The position numbers were made by a program, and so were the translations under genes. From the NCBI GenBank assembly GCA_024400875.1, contig JAKSMB010000003.1, forward strand, positions 1 through 64,000: 64,000 nt of DNA. Reading direction: 5' to 3'. This document shows positions 40,420-48,184 of this stretch, piece after piece; within the stretch, counting starts at the first letter, position 1; each line of letters starts with the position of its first letter. This DNA comes from Bacteroidales bacterium (GTDB lineage Bacteria; Bacteroidota; Bacteroidia; Bacteroidales; WCHB1-69). The notes beneath the pieces are model-generated. The model was not told the DNA's origin. It searched no databases and saw only the letters and a list, made by a program, of their open reading frames with translations.

Positions 40420-43254
40420 ATGGAGGATAATTACTTTGCAGAAGATTCGCTCGTTGTTTCGGGCGCACGTGAGAATAACTTGAAGGATGTGTCAATCACT
40501 ATTCCTCAACAACAGTTGGTGGTGGTGACTGGCCTCAGCGGGAGTGGAAAGTCCTCGTTGGCATTTGATACTATTTATGCGGAGGGACAACGTCGCTATA
40601 TGGAGACGTTCTCTGCCTATGCACGGCACTTTATTGGCAATCTGGAACATCCGGATGTGGACAAGATTACAGGACTGAACCCTGTGATTTCCATTGAGCA
40701 GAAGACGGTGAACAAGAATCCCCGTTCAACGGTGGGCACAATAACGGAAGTGTATGATTTTCTTCGACTATTGTATGCTCGTGTAGCAGATGCCTATTCC
40801 TACAATACGCAGGAAAAAATGGTGCACTATAGCGAAAAGGAACTGATAGATTTGGTTATCAGTCGCTATGATGGTTGCAATATCAGTATTCTGGCGCCTG
40901 TAGTCAAGCGTAGAAAAGGTAATTACCGAGAACTGTTTGAGAATATTCGTAAACAGGGCTTTACCCGCGTGCGTGTGGATGGCGCTATGCGTAAGCTGAC
41001 GCTCAATATGCAACTCGACAGATACAAGATTCACGATATCGAGTTGGCTATCGACACGCTCAACGTGACGGAATTCTCAAAGACTCGCCTTTCCAATAGC
41101 ATACACATTGCTATGAAGTATGGGAAAGGCGCCATTATGGTGCTTGATAACGACAAGGAGGAGGTTAAGAACTATAGTAAGTTCTTGATGTGTCCCACCA
41201 CAGGCATCTCCTATCCTGAGCCAGAACCTAATACGTTTTCCTTCAACTCGCCGTACGGAGCTTGTGAACATTGTTCCGGATTAGGTACGGTGTCGGAAAT
41301 CGATCTGGATAAGATCATCCCCGACAATTCCAAATCCATCAAGAACGGCGGTATTGTGGCCATAGGTCCATATAAGAATACAATGCTTTTCCGTCAGTTG
41401 GATGCTCTTGCCGAGAAGTATCATTTTTCATTGTCAGATCCTATCCGTGATCTGTCAGAAGATAACCTCAACAGAGTGTTGTATGGCTCTCCTGAGTTGT
41501 TGCACGTGCAACGCGAGTATTCGGGTCTGAGTCCTATGAAGATGACTTTTGAGGGTGTGGTGAGCTTTATCAGTTCGATGAATACGGACAGTATGCCTGC
41601 GTCACTGCGCAAATGGGTCTCCCAGTTTGTGAATATGATACCGTGTCCCCATTGCCACGGTGCACGCCTTAGAAAAGAGTCGCTGCATTTCCGTCTGGAT
41701 GGAAAGAACATCGCAGAGTTGGCAACGATGGATATCGCAGAATTGGCAGAGTGGATAAAGACCCTTCCTAAAAAGCTTACAAAGAGCCAGAATATGATTG
41801 CTGCAGAGATACTTCGTGAAATATCCTTCCGGCTGAACTTCCTCTGCAATGTGGGCATCCAATATCTGTCGTTGAACAGAACGTCTGCCTCTTTGTCGGG
41901 AGGGGAAGCACAACGTATCCGCTTGGCAACCCAAATCAGTTCTCAGCTGGTGAATGTGATGTACATCCTGGATGAGCCAAGCATCGGTCTTCATCAAAGG
42001 GATAACCAATTGCTTATCCAGTCACTGAAGGATCTTCGCGATTTGGGCAATTCTGTGATTGTGGTGGAACACGATCGAGATATGATGGAGGCGGCCGACT
42101 ACATTGTAGATGTTGGTCCTGCTGCCGGTGAAAATGGTGGCAAGATAGTCGCCTCTGGTACTTACCAGGAGATCCTAAAGGCGTCTTCAATTACGGCAGA
42201 TTATCTAACGGGAAGAAAGAAGATTCAAGTGCCTAAGAAACGCCGTAAAGGTACTGGCGAGAAGCTGACTCTTATAGGCGCTCGCGGCAATAATTTGAAG
42301 AATGTGACCGTGGATTTTCCTCTGGGAACGATGGTTTGCGTCACAGGCGTGTCGGGTAGCGGCAAGTCAACACTTATCAATGAGACGTTGTACCCGATTT
42401 TGAATCAGTATGTATATCGTTCAGAAAAGAAGCCTTTGGAATACGATGAGATACTGGGCTTGGAATATGTCGACAAAATCATAGAGATCAATCAACAACC
42501 GATAGGCAGAACGCCTCGTTCCAATCCGGTTACGTATGTGGGCGTTTTTGATGATATCCGCAAACTGTTTACCAGTCTTCCGGAATCTAAGATCCGCGGT
42601 TACAAGCCAGGACGTTTTTCTTTTAACGTGCCGGGTGGTCGATGCGAAGAGTGCAAGGGTGCTGGTGTGCAAACCATTGAGATGAATTTCTTGCCGGATG
42701 TGTATGTGACGTGCGAGAAATGCAATGGCAAACGCTACAATGATGAAACATTGGAGGTTCGTTATAAGGGTAAGTCGATAAATGATGTGCTGGAGATGGA
42801 TATTACTCAAGCTATTGAGTTTTTTGAGAATATCCCTTCTATCGCTACACCTCTGAAAACGATGGCTGATGTGGGCTTGGGTTATCTGCGCCTCGGACAG
42901 TCGTCTACAACCTTGTCGGGTGGGGAAGCGCAACGTGTGAAGTTGGCTTCAGAGTTGGCACGTAAGGAGACGGGTAAGACCGTCTACATTCTTGACGAGC
43001 CAACAACAGGATTGCACTTCCACGATATCGCTATCCTGCTTGATGTACTCAATCAACTTGTGGAACGTGGCAACACGGTGATTGTGATTGAACATAATAT
43101 GGATGTGATCAAGATGGCCGACTGGATTATCGATATGGGTCCGGAAGGTGGCCGTGGAGGTGGTCAGGTGCTGGCAACAGGTACGCCTGAACAGATTGTT
43201 AAAAAGAATGTGGGCTATACGGCTCAATTTTTGGAAAAAGAATTGAAACAATGA
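40420..43254 (+). CDS. uvrA: Excinuclease ABC subunit A
   Basis: The damage-sensing ATPase of nucleotide-excision repair. At 944 residues it has two ABC modules: Walker A GLSGSGKSSLAFDT (~39) and GVSGSGKSTLINE (~643); signatures LSGGEAQRIRLA and LSGGEAQRVKLA; and Walker B ILDEPSIGLH and ILDEPTTGLH. Zinc sites are visible as CEHCSG with CPHCHG, and as CEECKG with CEKCNG. All motifs are intact. The agmatinase gene begins in its stop codon (4-nt overlap). uvrB and uvrC are absent here. Confidence 0.97.
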   Translation: MEDNYFAEDSLVVSGARENNLKDVSITIPQQQLVVVTGLSGSGKSSLAFDTIYAEGQRRYMETFSAYARHFIGNLEHPDVDKITGLNPVISIEQKTVNKNPRSTVGTITEVYDFLRLLYARVADAYSYNTQEKMVHYSEKELIDLVISRYDGCNISILAPVVKRRKGNYRELFENIRKQGFTRVRVDGAMRKLTLNMQLDRYKIHDIELAIDTLNVTEFSKTRLSNSIHIAMKYGKGAIMVLDNDKEEVKNYSKFLMCPTTGISYPEPEPNTFSFNSPYGACEHCSGLGTVSEIDLDKIIPDNSKSIKNGGIVAIGPYKNTMLFRQLDALAEKYHFSLSDPIRDLSEDNLNRVLYGSPELLHVQREYSGLSPMKMTFEGVVSFISSMNTDSMPASLRKWVSQFVNMIPCPHCHGARLRKESLHFRLDGKNIAELATMDIAELAEWIKTLPKKLTKSQNMIAAEILREISFRLNFLCNVGIQYLSLNRTSASLSGGEAQRIRLATQISSQLVNVMYILDEPSIGLHQRDNQLLIQSLKDLRDLGNSVIVVEHDRDMMEAADYIVDVGPAAGENGGKIVASGTYQEILKASSITADYLTGRKKIQVPKKRRKGTGEKLTLIGARGNNLKNVTVDFPLGTMVCVTGVSGSGKSTLINETLYPILNQYVYRSEKKPLEYDEILGLEYVDKIIEINQQPIGRTPRSNPVTYVGVFDDIRKLFTSLPESKIRGYKPGRFSFNVPGGRCEECKGAGVQTIEMNFLPDVYVTCEKCNGKRYNDETLEVRYKGKSINDVLEMDITQAIEFFENIPSIATPLKTMADVGLGYLRLGQSSTTLSGGEAQRVKLASELARKETGKTVYILDEPTTGLHFHDIAILLDVLNQLVERGNTVIVIEHNMDVIKMADWIIDMGPEGGRGGGQVLATGTPEQIVKKNVGYTAQFLEKELKQ

Positions 43255-44114
43255 TAAAGAAAATGCAGAATTTTATGGATATGGACGACGAATTCTACCA
43301 ATTGAAGAACGCTCGCTATGTCCTACTAACGGTTCCGTATGATGGAACTAGTACGTTTGTGAAGGGCGCCGATAAGGGTCCACAAGCTATCTTGAATGCA
43401 TCGGATAGCCTGGAATTGTATGACGTACAATATGATATGGAGGCTTGCAACGCAGGCATCTATACCGATCACCACGAATATGATTTTAGTACGCCGGAGG
43501 CAATGGTGGAATCGGTGTATCAACGCACCAACCATTTTCTGGATATGAAGAAGGAATTCTTGATGGTGGGCGGCGAACATTCCGTTTCTGTGGGTGCTAT
43601 CAAGGCGATGAGCGAACGCTACGATAATTTCTCCGTGTTGCAGATTGATGCACACGCCGACCTGCGCGATGATTACCACGGCTCTATCTACAACCACGCG
43701 TGCGTGATGGCCCGTGCGCAGGAATATGCCAACGTGGTGCAAGTGGGCATCCGCAATGTGTGTACGGAGGAACAACATAATCTCGTCCCTGAGAATGTTT
43801 TCTATGCCCATAATATCTACAATGATGAGGCGTGGATGGATCAGGCGGTGAGCCGACTGACCGACAATGTGTATGTGACGTTCGACTTGGATGGCCTCGA
43901 CCCTTCGATTCTTCCAGCTACAGGTACACCACTGCCCGGTGGTTTGCAATGGTATCCTACCCTGAAATTCTTGGATAAGGTTTTCCGTTCAAAAAATGTA
44001 GTGGGTTGTGATGTGGTGGAACTCTGTCCACAAGAGGGTAACTATGTGTCAGATGTGTTGGCGGCTACATTGGTGTACAAACTGATTAATATGAAGGAAA
44101 AGTATAGAAAATAG
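43251..44114 (+). CDS. speB: Agmatinase / ureohydrolase family protein
   Basis: Hydrolyses agmatine to putrescine and urea, if the assignment within the ureohydrolase family is right. The 287-residue protein has the three manganese motifs: GGEHSVS, DAHADLRD and DLDGLDPS. TGTPLPGGL, which follows, is typical of agmatinases. N-terminal VPYDGTSTFVKGADKGPQAIL matches this group. Arginase or guanidinobutyrase activity cannot be excluded. It overlaps uvrA by 4 nt. A speA-type arginine decarboxylase is not in the window. Confidence 0.87.
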   Translation: MIKKMQNFMDMDDEFYQLKNARYVLLTVPYDGTSTFVKGADKGPQAILNASDSLELYDVQYDMEACNAGIYTDHHEYDFSTPEAMVESVYQRTNHFLDMKKEFLMVGGEHSVSVGAIKAMSERYDNFSVLQIDAHADLRDDYHGSIYNHACVMARAQEYANVVQVGIRNVCTEEQHNLVPENVFYAHNIYNDEAWMDQAVSRLTDNVYVTFDLDGLDPSILPATGTPLPGGLQWYPTLKFLDKVFRSKNVVGCDVVELCPQEGNYVSDVLAATLVYKLINMKEKYRK

Positions 44115-44188
44115 TCCAATGTATAGCAACGCTTATGGAGGCAATGTTTTTTGTGAGATAATTCCGTTTATAAAGCGTAAGTAAAAAT

Positions 44189-44767
44189 ATGAATAGAATA
44201 GAAGAATCCATCGCTCAGTCAATAGAGGTTAAAAACCAAATTCTGAAAGACGAATCGTTCCAGAAGCGTATTGCAGAAGCTGCCTCGTTGATGGTACAAT
44301 GCTTGAAAAATGGTGGCAAAGTTCACTTCTGCGGCAATGGTGGCAGCGCGGCGGATGCTCAACATCTGGCGGCGGAACTGTCGGGACGCTTCTACTATGA
44401 TCGTCCTCCGTTGAATGCCGAGGCCTTGCATTGCAATACGTCGTATGTGACCGCCGTTGGCAACGACTATGGCTATGAACAAATCTATGCCCGAATGATT
44501 CAAGGTACGGCCAAGCTGGGCGATGTTTTGGTGGGCATCTCCACATCCGGTAATAGCTTGAATGTGGTTAAAGCGTATGAGGTTTGCCAGAAAATGGACG
44601 TGAAGATCGTTTCCCTGACAGGCGAGTCGGGAGGGAAGATGAAGGACTTTTCGGATATCTTGCTGAATGTCCCTTCAACCGATACCCCGCGAATACAGGA
44701 ATCGCACATTATGATCGGACATATCCTTTGTGAACTGGTGGAGAGCCAGATGTTTCCGAAAGAATAA
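44189..44767 (+). CDS. gmhA: Phosphoheptose isomerase
   Basis: Isomerises sedoheptulose-7-phosphate to heptose-7-phosphate, the first step to ADP-heptose for LPS. The 192-residue SIS-fold protein has VHFCGNGGSAADAQHLAAELSGRF, LGDVLVGISTSGNSLNVV and the late IQESHIMIGHILCELVE with the metal/active-site Glu-His. The downstream-acting adenylyltransferase rfaE2 is at 27.3 kb. A 74-nt gap precedes it without a TAnnTTTG box. It converges on miaA with a hairpin between. Confidence 0.95.
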   Translation: MNRIEESIAQSIEVKNQILKDESFQKRIAEAASLMVQCLKNGGKVHFCGNGGSAADAQHLAAELSGRFYYDRPPLNAEALHCNTSYVTAVGNDYGYEQIYARMIQGTAKLGDVLVGISTSGNSLNVVKAYEVCQKMDVKIVSLTGESGGKMKDFSDILLNVPSTDTPRIQESHIMIGHILCELVESQMFPKE

Positions 44768-44803
44768 AAAAAGTGCTGCACCGTTTATCGATGCAGCACT
44801 TTG
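44768..44803 (-). terminator. Terminator of miaA, overlapping its 3' coding end
   Basis: Arms AAAGTGCTGCA (44770-44780) and TGCAGCACTTT (44792-44802) pair perfectly. Leftward, a run of seven T follows. The miaA stop codon lies in the loop, and the codons for its last residues form one arm. Confidence 0.85.
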
Positions 44804-45546
44804 TATATCTCTTGCATTTTATCGTCTTCCGAAAGGGCAATGTCGATCCAGTGAATGTCGAAACTTAATCGTTCCATTCTTCTGAACCATGTCATCTGCC
44901 GTTTAGAGAACTGATGAATGGCTGTATTCAGTTGGGTGAACATCTCATCATAACTGATTTCTCCTAGCAAGTAAAGGGTTACAAACTTATACTCCAGTCC
45001 ATAGCGGATCAGTTTTTCGGCTTCTACGCCTTCGTTGAGCAGGGATTGGATTTCTTCAACCATACCTTCCTGAAGACGGGCTTCCAGCCGTTGGGTGATG
45101 CGCGTGCGGATGAGGTCGCGGTCGCCACGTAGTCCAAAAAGTATGGAGTTGACGGGGTCGGAGAAGATCTGCCCTTCGTCCTGGAATTTGAACCTGTAAC
45201 CTTGCAGTACGGCTTCGATGTACATCCCGCTGCCGCCGCAAAGCACTACCTGTTTGTCGCGTTGTTGAATGTCCTGGATGGCACGGAAGGCCGCCTGCTG
45301 GTATTGAAATACGTTGTATTTAACGCCAGGCTCAACAATGTCGATGAGGTGGTAGGGCACGGGCGCGCCGTTGTATTCGTACTCACGAATGTCTTTTCCG
45401 GTGCCGATGTCCATACGACGATACACTTGTCGCGAATCCGCACTGACGATTTCGCCGCCAAACTCTGCGGTCAGTCGCACAGCTACGTGGGTTTTGCCTG
45501 TGGCAGTAGGTCCCAGAATGGTGATGATGGGTTTGTCTTCGTTCAT
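44785..45546 (-). CDS. miaA: tRNA dimethylallyltransferase (MiaA), shortened form
   Basis: Adds a dimethylallyl group to N6 of A37 in tRNAs reading UNN codons. The 253-residue protein has the P-loop GPTATGKT, SADSRQVYRRMDIGTGK, CGGSGMYIEAVLQG and the C-terminal GEISYDEMF and SKRQMTWFRR. Compared with E. coli MiaA (316), about 60-70 residues are missing after the YIEAVLQG helix. The gap includes the HPNDPQRLxRALEV segment of the swinging domain. The frame is intact, so this may be a minimal or divergent paralogue. It is the last gene of a leftward run. Confidence 0.85.
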   Translation of the reverse strand: MNEDKPIITILGPTATGKTHVAVRLTAEFGGEIVSADSRQVYRRMDIGTGKDIREYEYNGAPVPYHLIDIVEPGVKYNVFQYQQAAFRAIQDIQQRDKQVVLCGGSGMYIEAVLQGYRFKFQDEGQIFSDPVNSILFGLRGDRDLIRTRITQRLEARLQEGMVEEIQSLLNEGVEAEKLIRYGLEYKFVTLYLLGEISYDEMFTQLNTAIHQFSKRQMTWFRRMERLSFDIHWIDIALSEDDKMQEIYKVLHR

Positions 45547-45558
45547 AGTTTGCGATCG

Positions 45559-46053
45559 TTATTTGGGTTCGTCGTAGATTTCCAAGTCGAAGATGTTGCT
45601 GCCGTCAATCTTAAGGCGCATCATCGTCAGTCGGGTGTGAAAGCCGTATCTTCCTGCTGCACCGGGGTTGAGAAACAGGAGGTTGTGAGTGGCGTCATTC
45701 ATCACTTTTAAGATGTGTGAGTGGCCGGCAACCACAACAGTGGGCTTTTCTTCTTTTATAAGTTTAAGTGCGGTGGAATCGTATCGTCCGGGATATCCTA
45801 CAATGTGCCGAAGCATCACCTTATGATCTTCACATTCAAAGAAGAGATTCTCGGTGGTCTCGCCACGAATGCCCCAGTCGTCACAATTGCCATATACGGC
45901 ACGCAACACTGGAGCAATGGCGCGCAACTGATCCAAGATGAAGTCGTCGAGGATGTCGCCGGCGTGCCATATCTCGTCGCAATCTTTGAAAAACTCGAAC
46001 GCATTGGGATGCAGGTATCCGTGGGTGTCGGAAAGGATTCCTATCTTTTTCAT
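45559..46053 (-). CDS. YfcE-like metallophosphoesterase
   Basis: A 164-residue calcineurin-fold phosphoesterase of the YfcE/MJ0936 group. The metal ligands are all visible: ILSDTHG (D-x-H), HAGDI (GD), GNCDDW (GNxD), and AGHSHI (GHxH) late in the protein. Substrate unknown; relatives act on phosphodiesters in vitro. Its start shares a base with the rlmB-like stop, and miaA follows after 12 nt. Confidence 0.9.
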   Translation of the reverse strand: MKKIGILSDTHGYLHPNAFEFFKDCDEIWHAGDILDDFILDQLRAIAPVLRAVYGNCDDWGIRGETTENLFFECEDHKVMLRHIVGYPGRYDSTALKLIKEEKPTVVVAGHSHILKVMNDATHNLLFLNPGAAGRYGFHTRLTMMRLKIDGSNIFDLEIYDEPK

Positions 46054-46823
46054 TATTCCGTTACAGGATGACGTTGTTTAACTACTTCGAAGAGGGTGAC
46101 GCCGGTGGCAACGGAGACGTTCAGAGAGCGTACGGTGCCCACCATCGGAATGGTGATGGTGTCGTTGCAATGACGCAGATAGTCCCAGGCGATGCCTTCG
46201 TACTCGTTGCCCATAATGAGGCAAACCGGACCGGTGAGGTCTTTGTTGTATAACGCGTGGTTGGCCTTCTCAGTGACGCCAATGACCTCGATGCCGGAGT
46301 CTTTCATATATTGGATGACTTCCACGAGGTTGGAGTGTCGGCATACTGGAATCTTGTGCAATGCTCCAGCAGAACTCTTCACCGCGTCTTCGTTCAACTG
46401 AGCACCGCCGTTCAACGGGATGATGATGGCATCTACGCCAGCACATTCGGCAGAACGTGCAATGGCACCCACGTTGCGAACGTCGGTGATCTTGTCCAAC
46501 AGTAAGAAGAACGGTACTCGACCTTCTTCAAAAACAGTGGGCACGATGTCGAAAATGCTGCTGTATTCGATGGCCGACAAAAAGGCAACAACGCCTTGGT
46601 GGTTGTTGCGGGTCAGACGGTTCAGTTTTTCCAATGGAACATACTGGAATGGGATCTTATGTTGACGAACCACATAGAAAAGTTCTTTGAAGAGCTCGCC
46701 TTGCAGTCCTTTTTGGAAAAGGACCTTGTCGATGGTTTTCCCGCTTTCGATGGCTTCAAATATGGGACGCATGCCGTAAATCAAACTGGCATCCGGCTTG
46801 TTGGAGTTTCGGTTATTTTGCAT
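46053..46823 (-). CDS. rlmB: 23S rRNA 2'-O-methyltransferase (RlmB/TrmH family)
   Basis: A SPOUT-class methyltransferase, probably making Gm2251 in the 23S rRNA peptidyl-transferase loop. Of 256 residues, the N-terminal ~75 form the substrate-binding domain (IYGMRPIFEAIESGKTIDKVLF). The catalytic knot has LDKITDVRNVGAIARSAE, CLIMGNEYEGI, and IPMVGTVRSLNVSVATGV with the SAM-binding knot loop. RlmB is the likely member, though other TrmH-family targets are possible. Confidence 0.88.
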   Translation of the reverse strand: MQNNRNSNKPDASLIYGMRPIFEAIESGKTIDKVLFQKGLQGELFKELFYVVRQHKIPFQYVPLEKLNRLTRNNHQGVVAFLSAIEYSSIFDIVPTVFEEGRVPFFLLLDKITDVRNVGAIARSAECAGVDAIIIPLNGGAQLNEDAVKSSAGALHKIPVCRHSNLVEVIQYMKDSGIEVIGVTEKANHALYNKDLTGPVCLIMGNEYEGIAWDYLRHCNDTITIPMVGTVRSLNVSVATGVTLFEVVKQRHPVTE

Positions 46824-46834
46824 GCTTGTTGGTT

Positions 46835-47176
46835 TTATTGTTTGGGTTTGCGAACGTAGTGGGGCATCTCAAATGGAATCTCCATGGAGAGTTCTATGTA
46901 GCCGCTAAATTCGCCGTTTTCATACCAAGGTGCTTGGTAAATGAGCTTCTTAACTCCGTTCTTCTCGATGGTGTAGGCGTTTACGTCGTGATTTTCCAAT
47001 AAACCCAACAACTTGGTGCGTGCTGGTTCAGGATGACAGTCCAAAAGGTTGTTGCCTACGAGGGATTGACCGTCTTTGCAAAATGTGGAAATGGACTTGT
47101 CGTTCATCTCCAAAATCTTACCGTCTTTATCACAGATGGTTACCGAGTACGGAATCTCTTTAAAATATTTTAACAT
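46835..47176 (-). CDS. Single PAS-domain protein
   Basis: A 113-residue protein that is essentially one PAS domain. IPYSVTICDKDGKILEMNDKSI is the typical first strands and helix, then GNNLLDCHPEPARTKLLGLL, and finally the strands KLIYQAPWYENGEFSGYIEL. No kinase, cyclase or DNA-binding domain is attached, so it must act by binding a ligand or partner; the ligand is unknown. The CHPEP segment recurs in DUF438-type PAS proteins. It overlaps the PAP2 gene by 17 nt. Confidence 0.8.
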   Translation of the reverse strand: MLKYFKEIPYSVTICDKDGKILEMNDKSISTFCKDGQSLVGNNLLDCHPEPARTKLLGLLENHDVNAYTIEKNGVKKLIYQAPWYENGEFSGYIELSMEIPFEMPHYVRKPKQ

Positions 47177-47792
47177 ACTGAATTTTTTTAGGGTTTATGT
47201 TCGGGTGCAAATCTACTCTTTTATTTGATATGAAAGGAAGACAAATGGCGAGCGCAAACAAAATGCCACTCAGCACATCGGTGGGGTAGTGCGCGCCAAC
47301 ATACATGCGCGAGTAACAAACTACACATACGTAGCCCACCAGAAAGACTGCCAACGCCTTGCGACGCTTGATGAATGGACTTATGAAATGGTAAAACAGT
47401 AAACCGATGGAGGTGGTGTTGGCGGCATGCGAGGATAGAAAACCATAGGTGCCTCCGTAGTAATATCCGCCACCCGGCTTTGGAAACATCCGCAACAATC
47501 CCTCTAACGTGGGCTCGTGCGTGGGCCGCGGACGAGCAATCAACGGCTTGATGACTCCCGAAGAGAAAATGTCGGCAAAGGTTACAAGGAGAAAAAATAA
47601 AAGGAATACCCGCCAGAATTGCTTCCTGTAACAGAGCGCTAACATCGTGATGATGGCGGCGTAGAAGGGTAGCCAAGGCGCCGTTTGCGACACCATCCAC
47701 ATCAGCTTGTCTAAGAACGGCGTGTGCGTTCCGTTGATGGTTAAAATCAACCAACGGTCAAATTGTTCTATGACATTTGCTATTACGTTCAT
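47160..47792 (-). CDS. PAP2-family membrane phosphatase
   Basis: A 210-residue membrane phosphatase with five to six hydrophobic helices. All three acid-phosphatase motifs are present: KPLIARPRP (KxxxxxxRP), SSHAAN (in place of PSGH), and SRMYVGAHYPTD (SRxxxxxHxxxD). Likely substrates are undecaprenyl pyrophosphate, phosphatidyl phosphates or lipid A phosphate, not decidable here. Its start at 47792 has a clear Shine-Dalgarno (AAAGGAG, about 8 nt upstream), unusual in this phylum. The nearest -7 box is 234 nt upstream, so the leader is long. It heads the leftward PAP2-PAS-rlmB-yfcE-miaA run. Confidence 0.9.
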   Translation of the reverse strand: MNVIANVIEQFDRWLILTINGTHTPFLDKLMWMVSQTAPWLPFYAAIITMLALCYRKQFWRVFLLFFLLVTFADIFSSGVIKPLIARPRPTHEPTLEGLLRMFPKPGGGYYYGGTYGFLSSHAANTTSIGLLFYHFISPFIKRRKALAVFLVGYVCVVCYSRMYVGAHYPTDVLSGILFALAICLPFISNKRVDLHPNINPKKIQYVKIF

Positions 47793-48025
47793 TAGGGTCT
47801 CCTTTTATGTTGTTGTGGTCGCAAAACTTCCAAAATGGCGCGGTGATTTGCTGCCTACATTCTTTTATTGTAGGGATGATTATGCCGATGTCATCCTTTT
47901 CTTGTCTGTGTCTATACACCTCTTCATATAAAAGCCTATGCGGTACGGGGGTTTTGTGTGGTGTATATAAATAATTGATTGTCAATACGATAATAGGGTT
48001 TTGATGGCTCTAGTCGTAGGACTTG

Positions 48026-48033
48026 CAAATATA
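48026..48033 (-). promoter_or_regulatory. Candidate -7 box of PAP2 operon
   Basis: Leftward TATATTTG followed by C matches TAnnTTTG. It implies a leader of about 230 nt before the PAP2 ATG. Confidence 0.5.
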
Positions 48034-48065
48034 GAAAAAAAGTGCATAGGTAAATACAGATGTGG

Positions 48066-48089
48066 AAATAGTAAACTTTTTTACTATTT
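48066..48089. promoter_or_regulatory. Inverted repeat upstream of porin promoter (candidate operator)
   Basis: AAATAGTAAA and TTTACTATTT are perfect 10-bp complements around a 4-nt centre. The repeat ends 25 nt before the -7 box at 48115, just upstream of the expected -33 position, where a regulator could act. Confidence 0.5.
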
Positions 48090-48114
48090 GAGTGCGATGT
48101 TAATAAATCTTAAC

Positions 48115-48122
48115 TATCTTTG
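48115..48122 (+). promoter_or_regulatory. -7 box of porin-YeiH unit
   Basis: TATCTTTG followed by CC matches TAnnTTTG, 63 nt before the porin ATG. Confidence 0.65.
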
Positions 48123-48184
48123 CCGCCGTTTAAAAAATAGTAAAACCTCCAACTAAATTTAGAGAGTAACAAAAAAATTATAAT

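Larger units (their letters stand above)
47793..48184. other. 392-bp divergent intergenic region
   Basis: The longest gene-free stretch. It holds a Shine-Dalgarno for the PAP2 gene near its left edge, a leftward -7 box at 48026-48033, a 10-bp inverted repeat at 48066-48089 and a rightward -7 box at 48115-48122. The ~230 nt between 47793 and 48026 are expected to be transcribed leader. A 75-codon leftward frame there starts with TTG and overlaps the PAP2 gene; I do not accept it. No tRNA or riboswitch was recognised. Confidence 0.7.

Noticed and set aside
47758..47985. 75-codon leftward frame in the long intergenic region
   Set aside because: TTG start, overlap with the PAP2 gene, and composition not protein-like.
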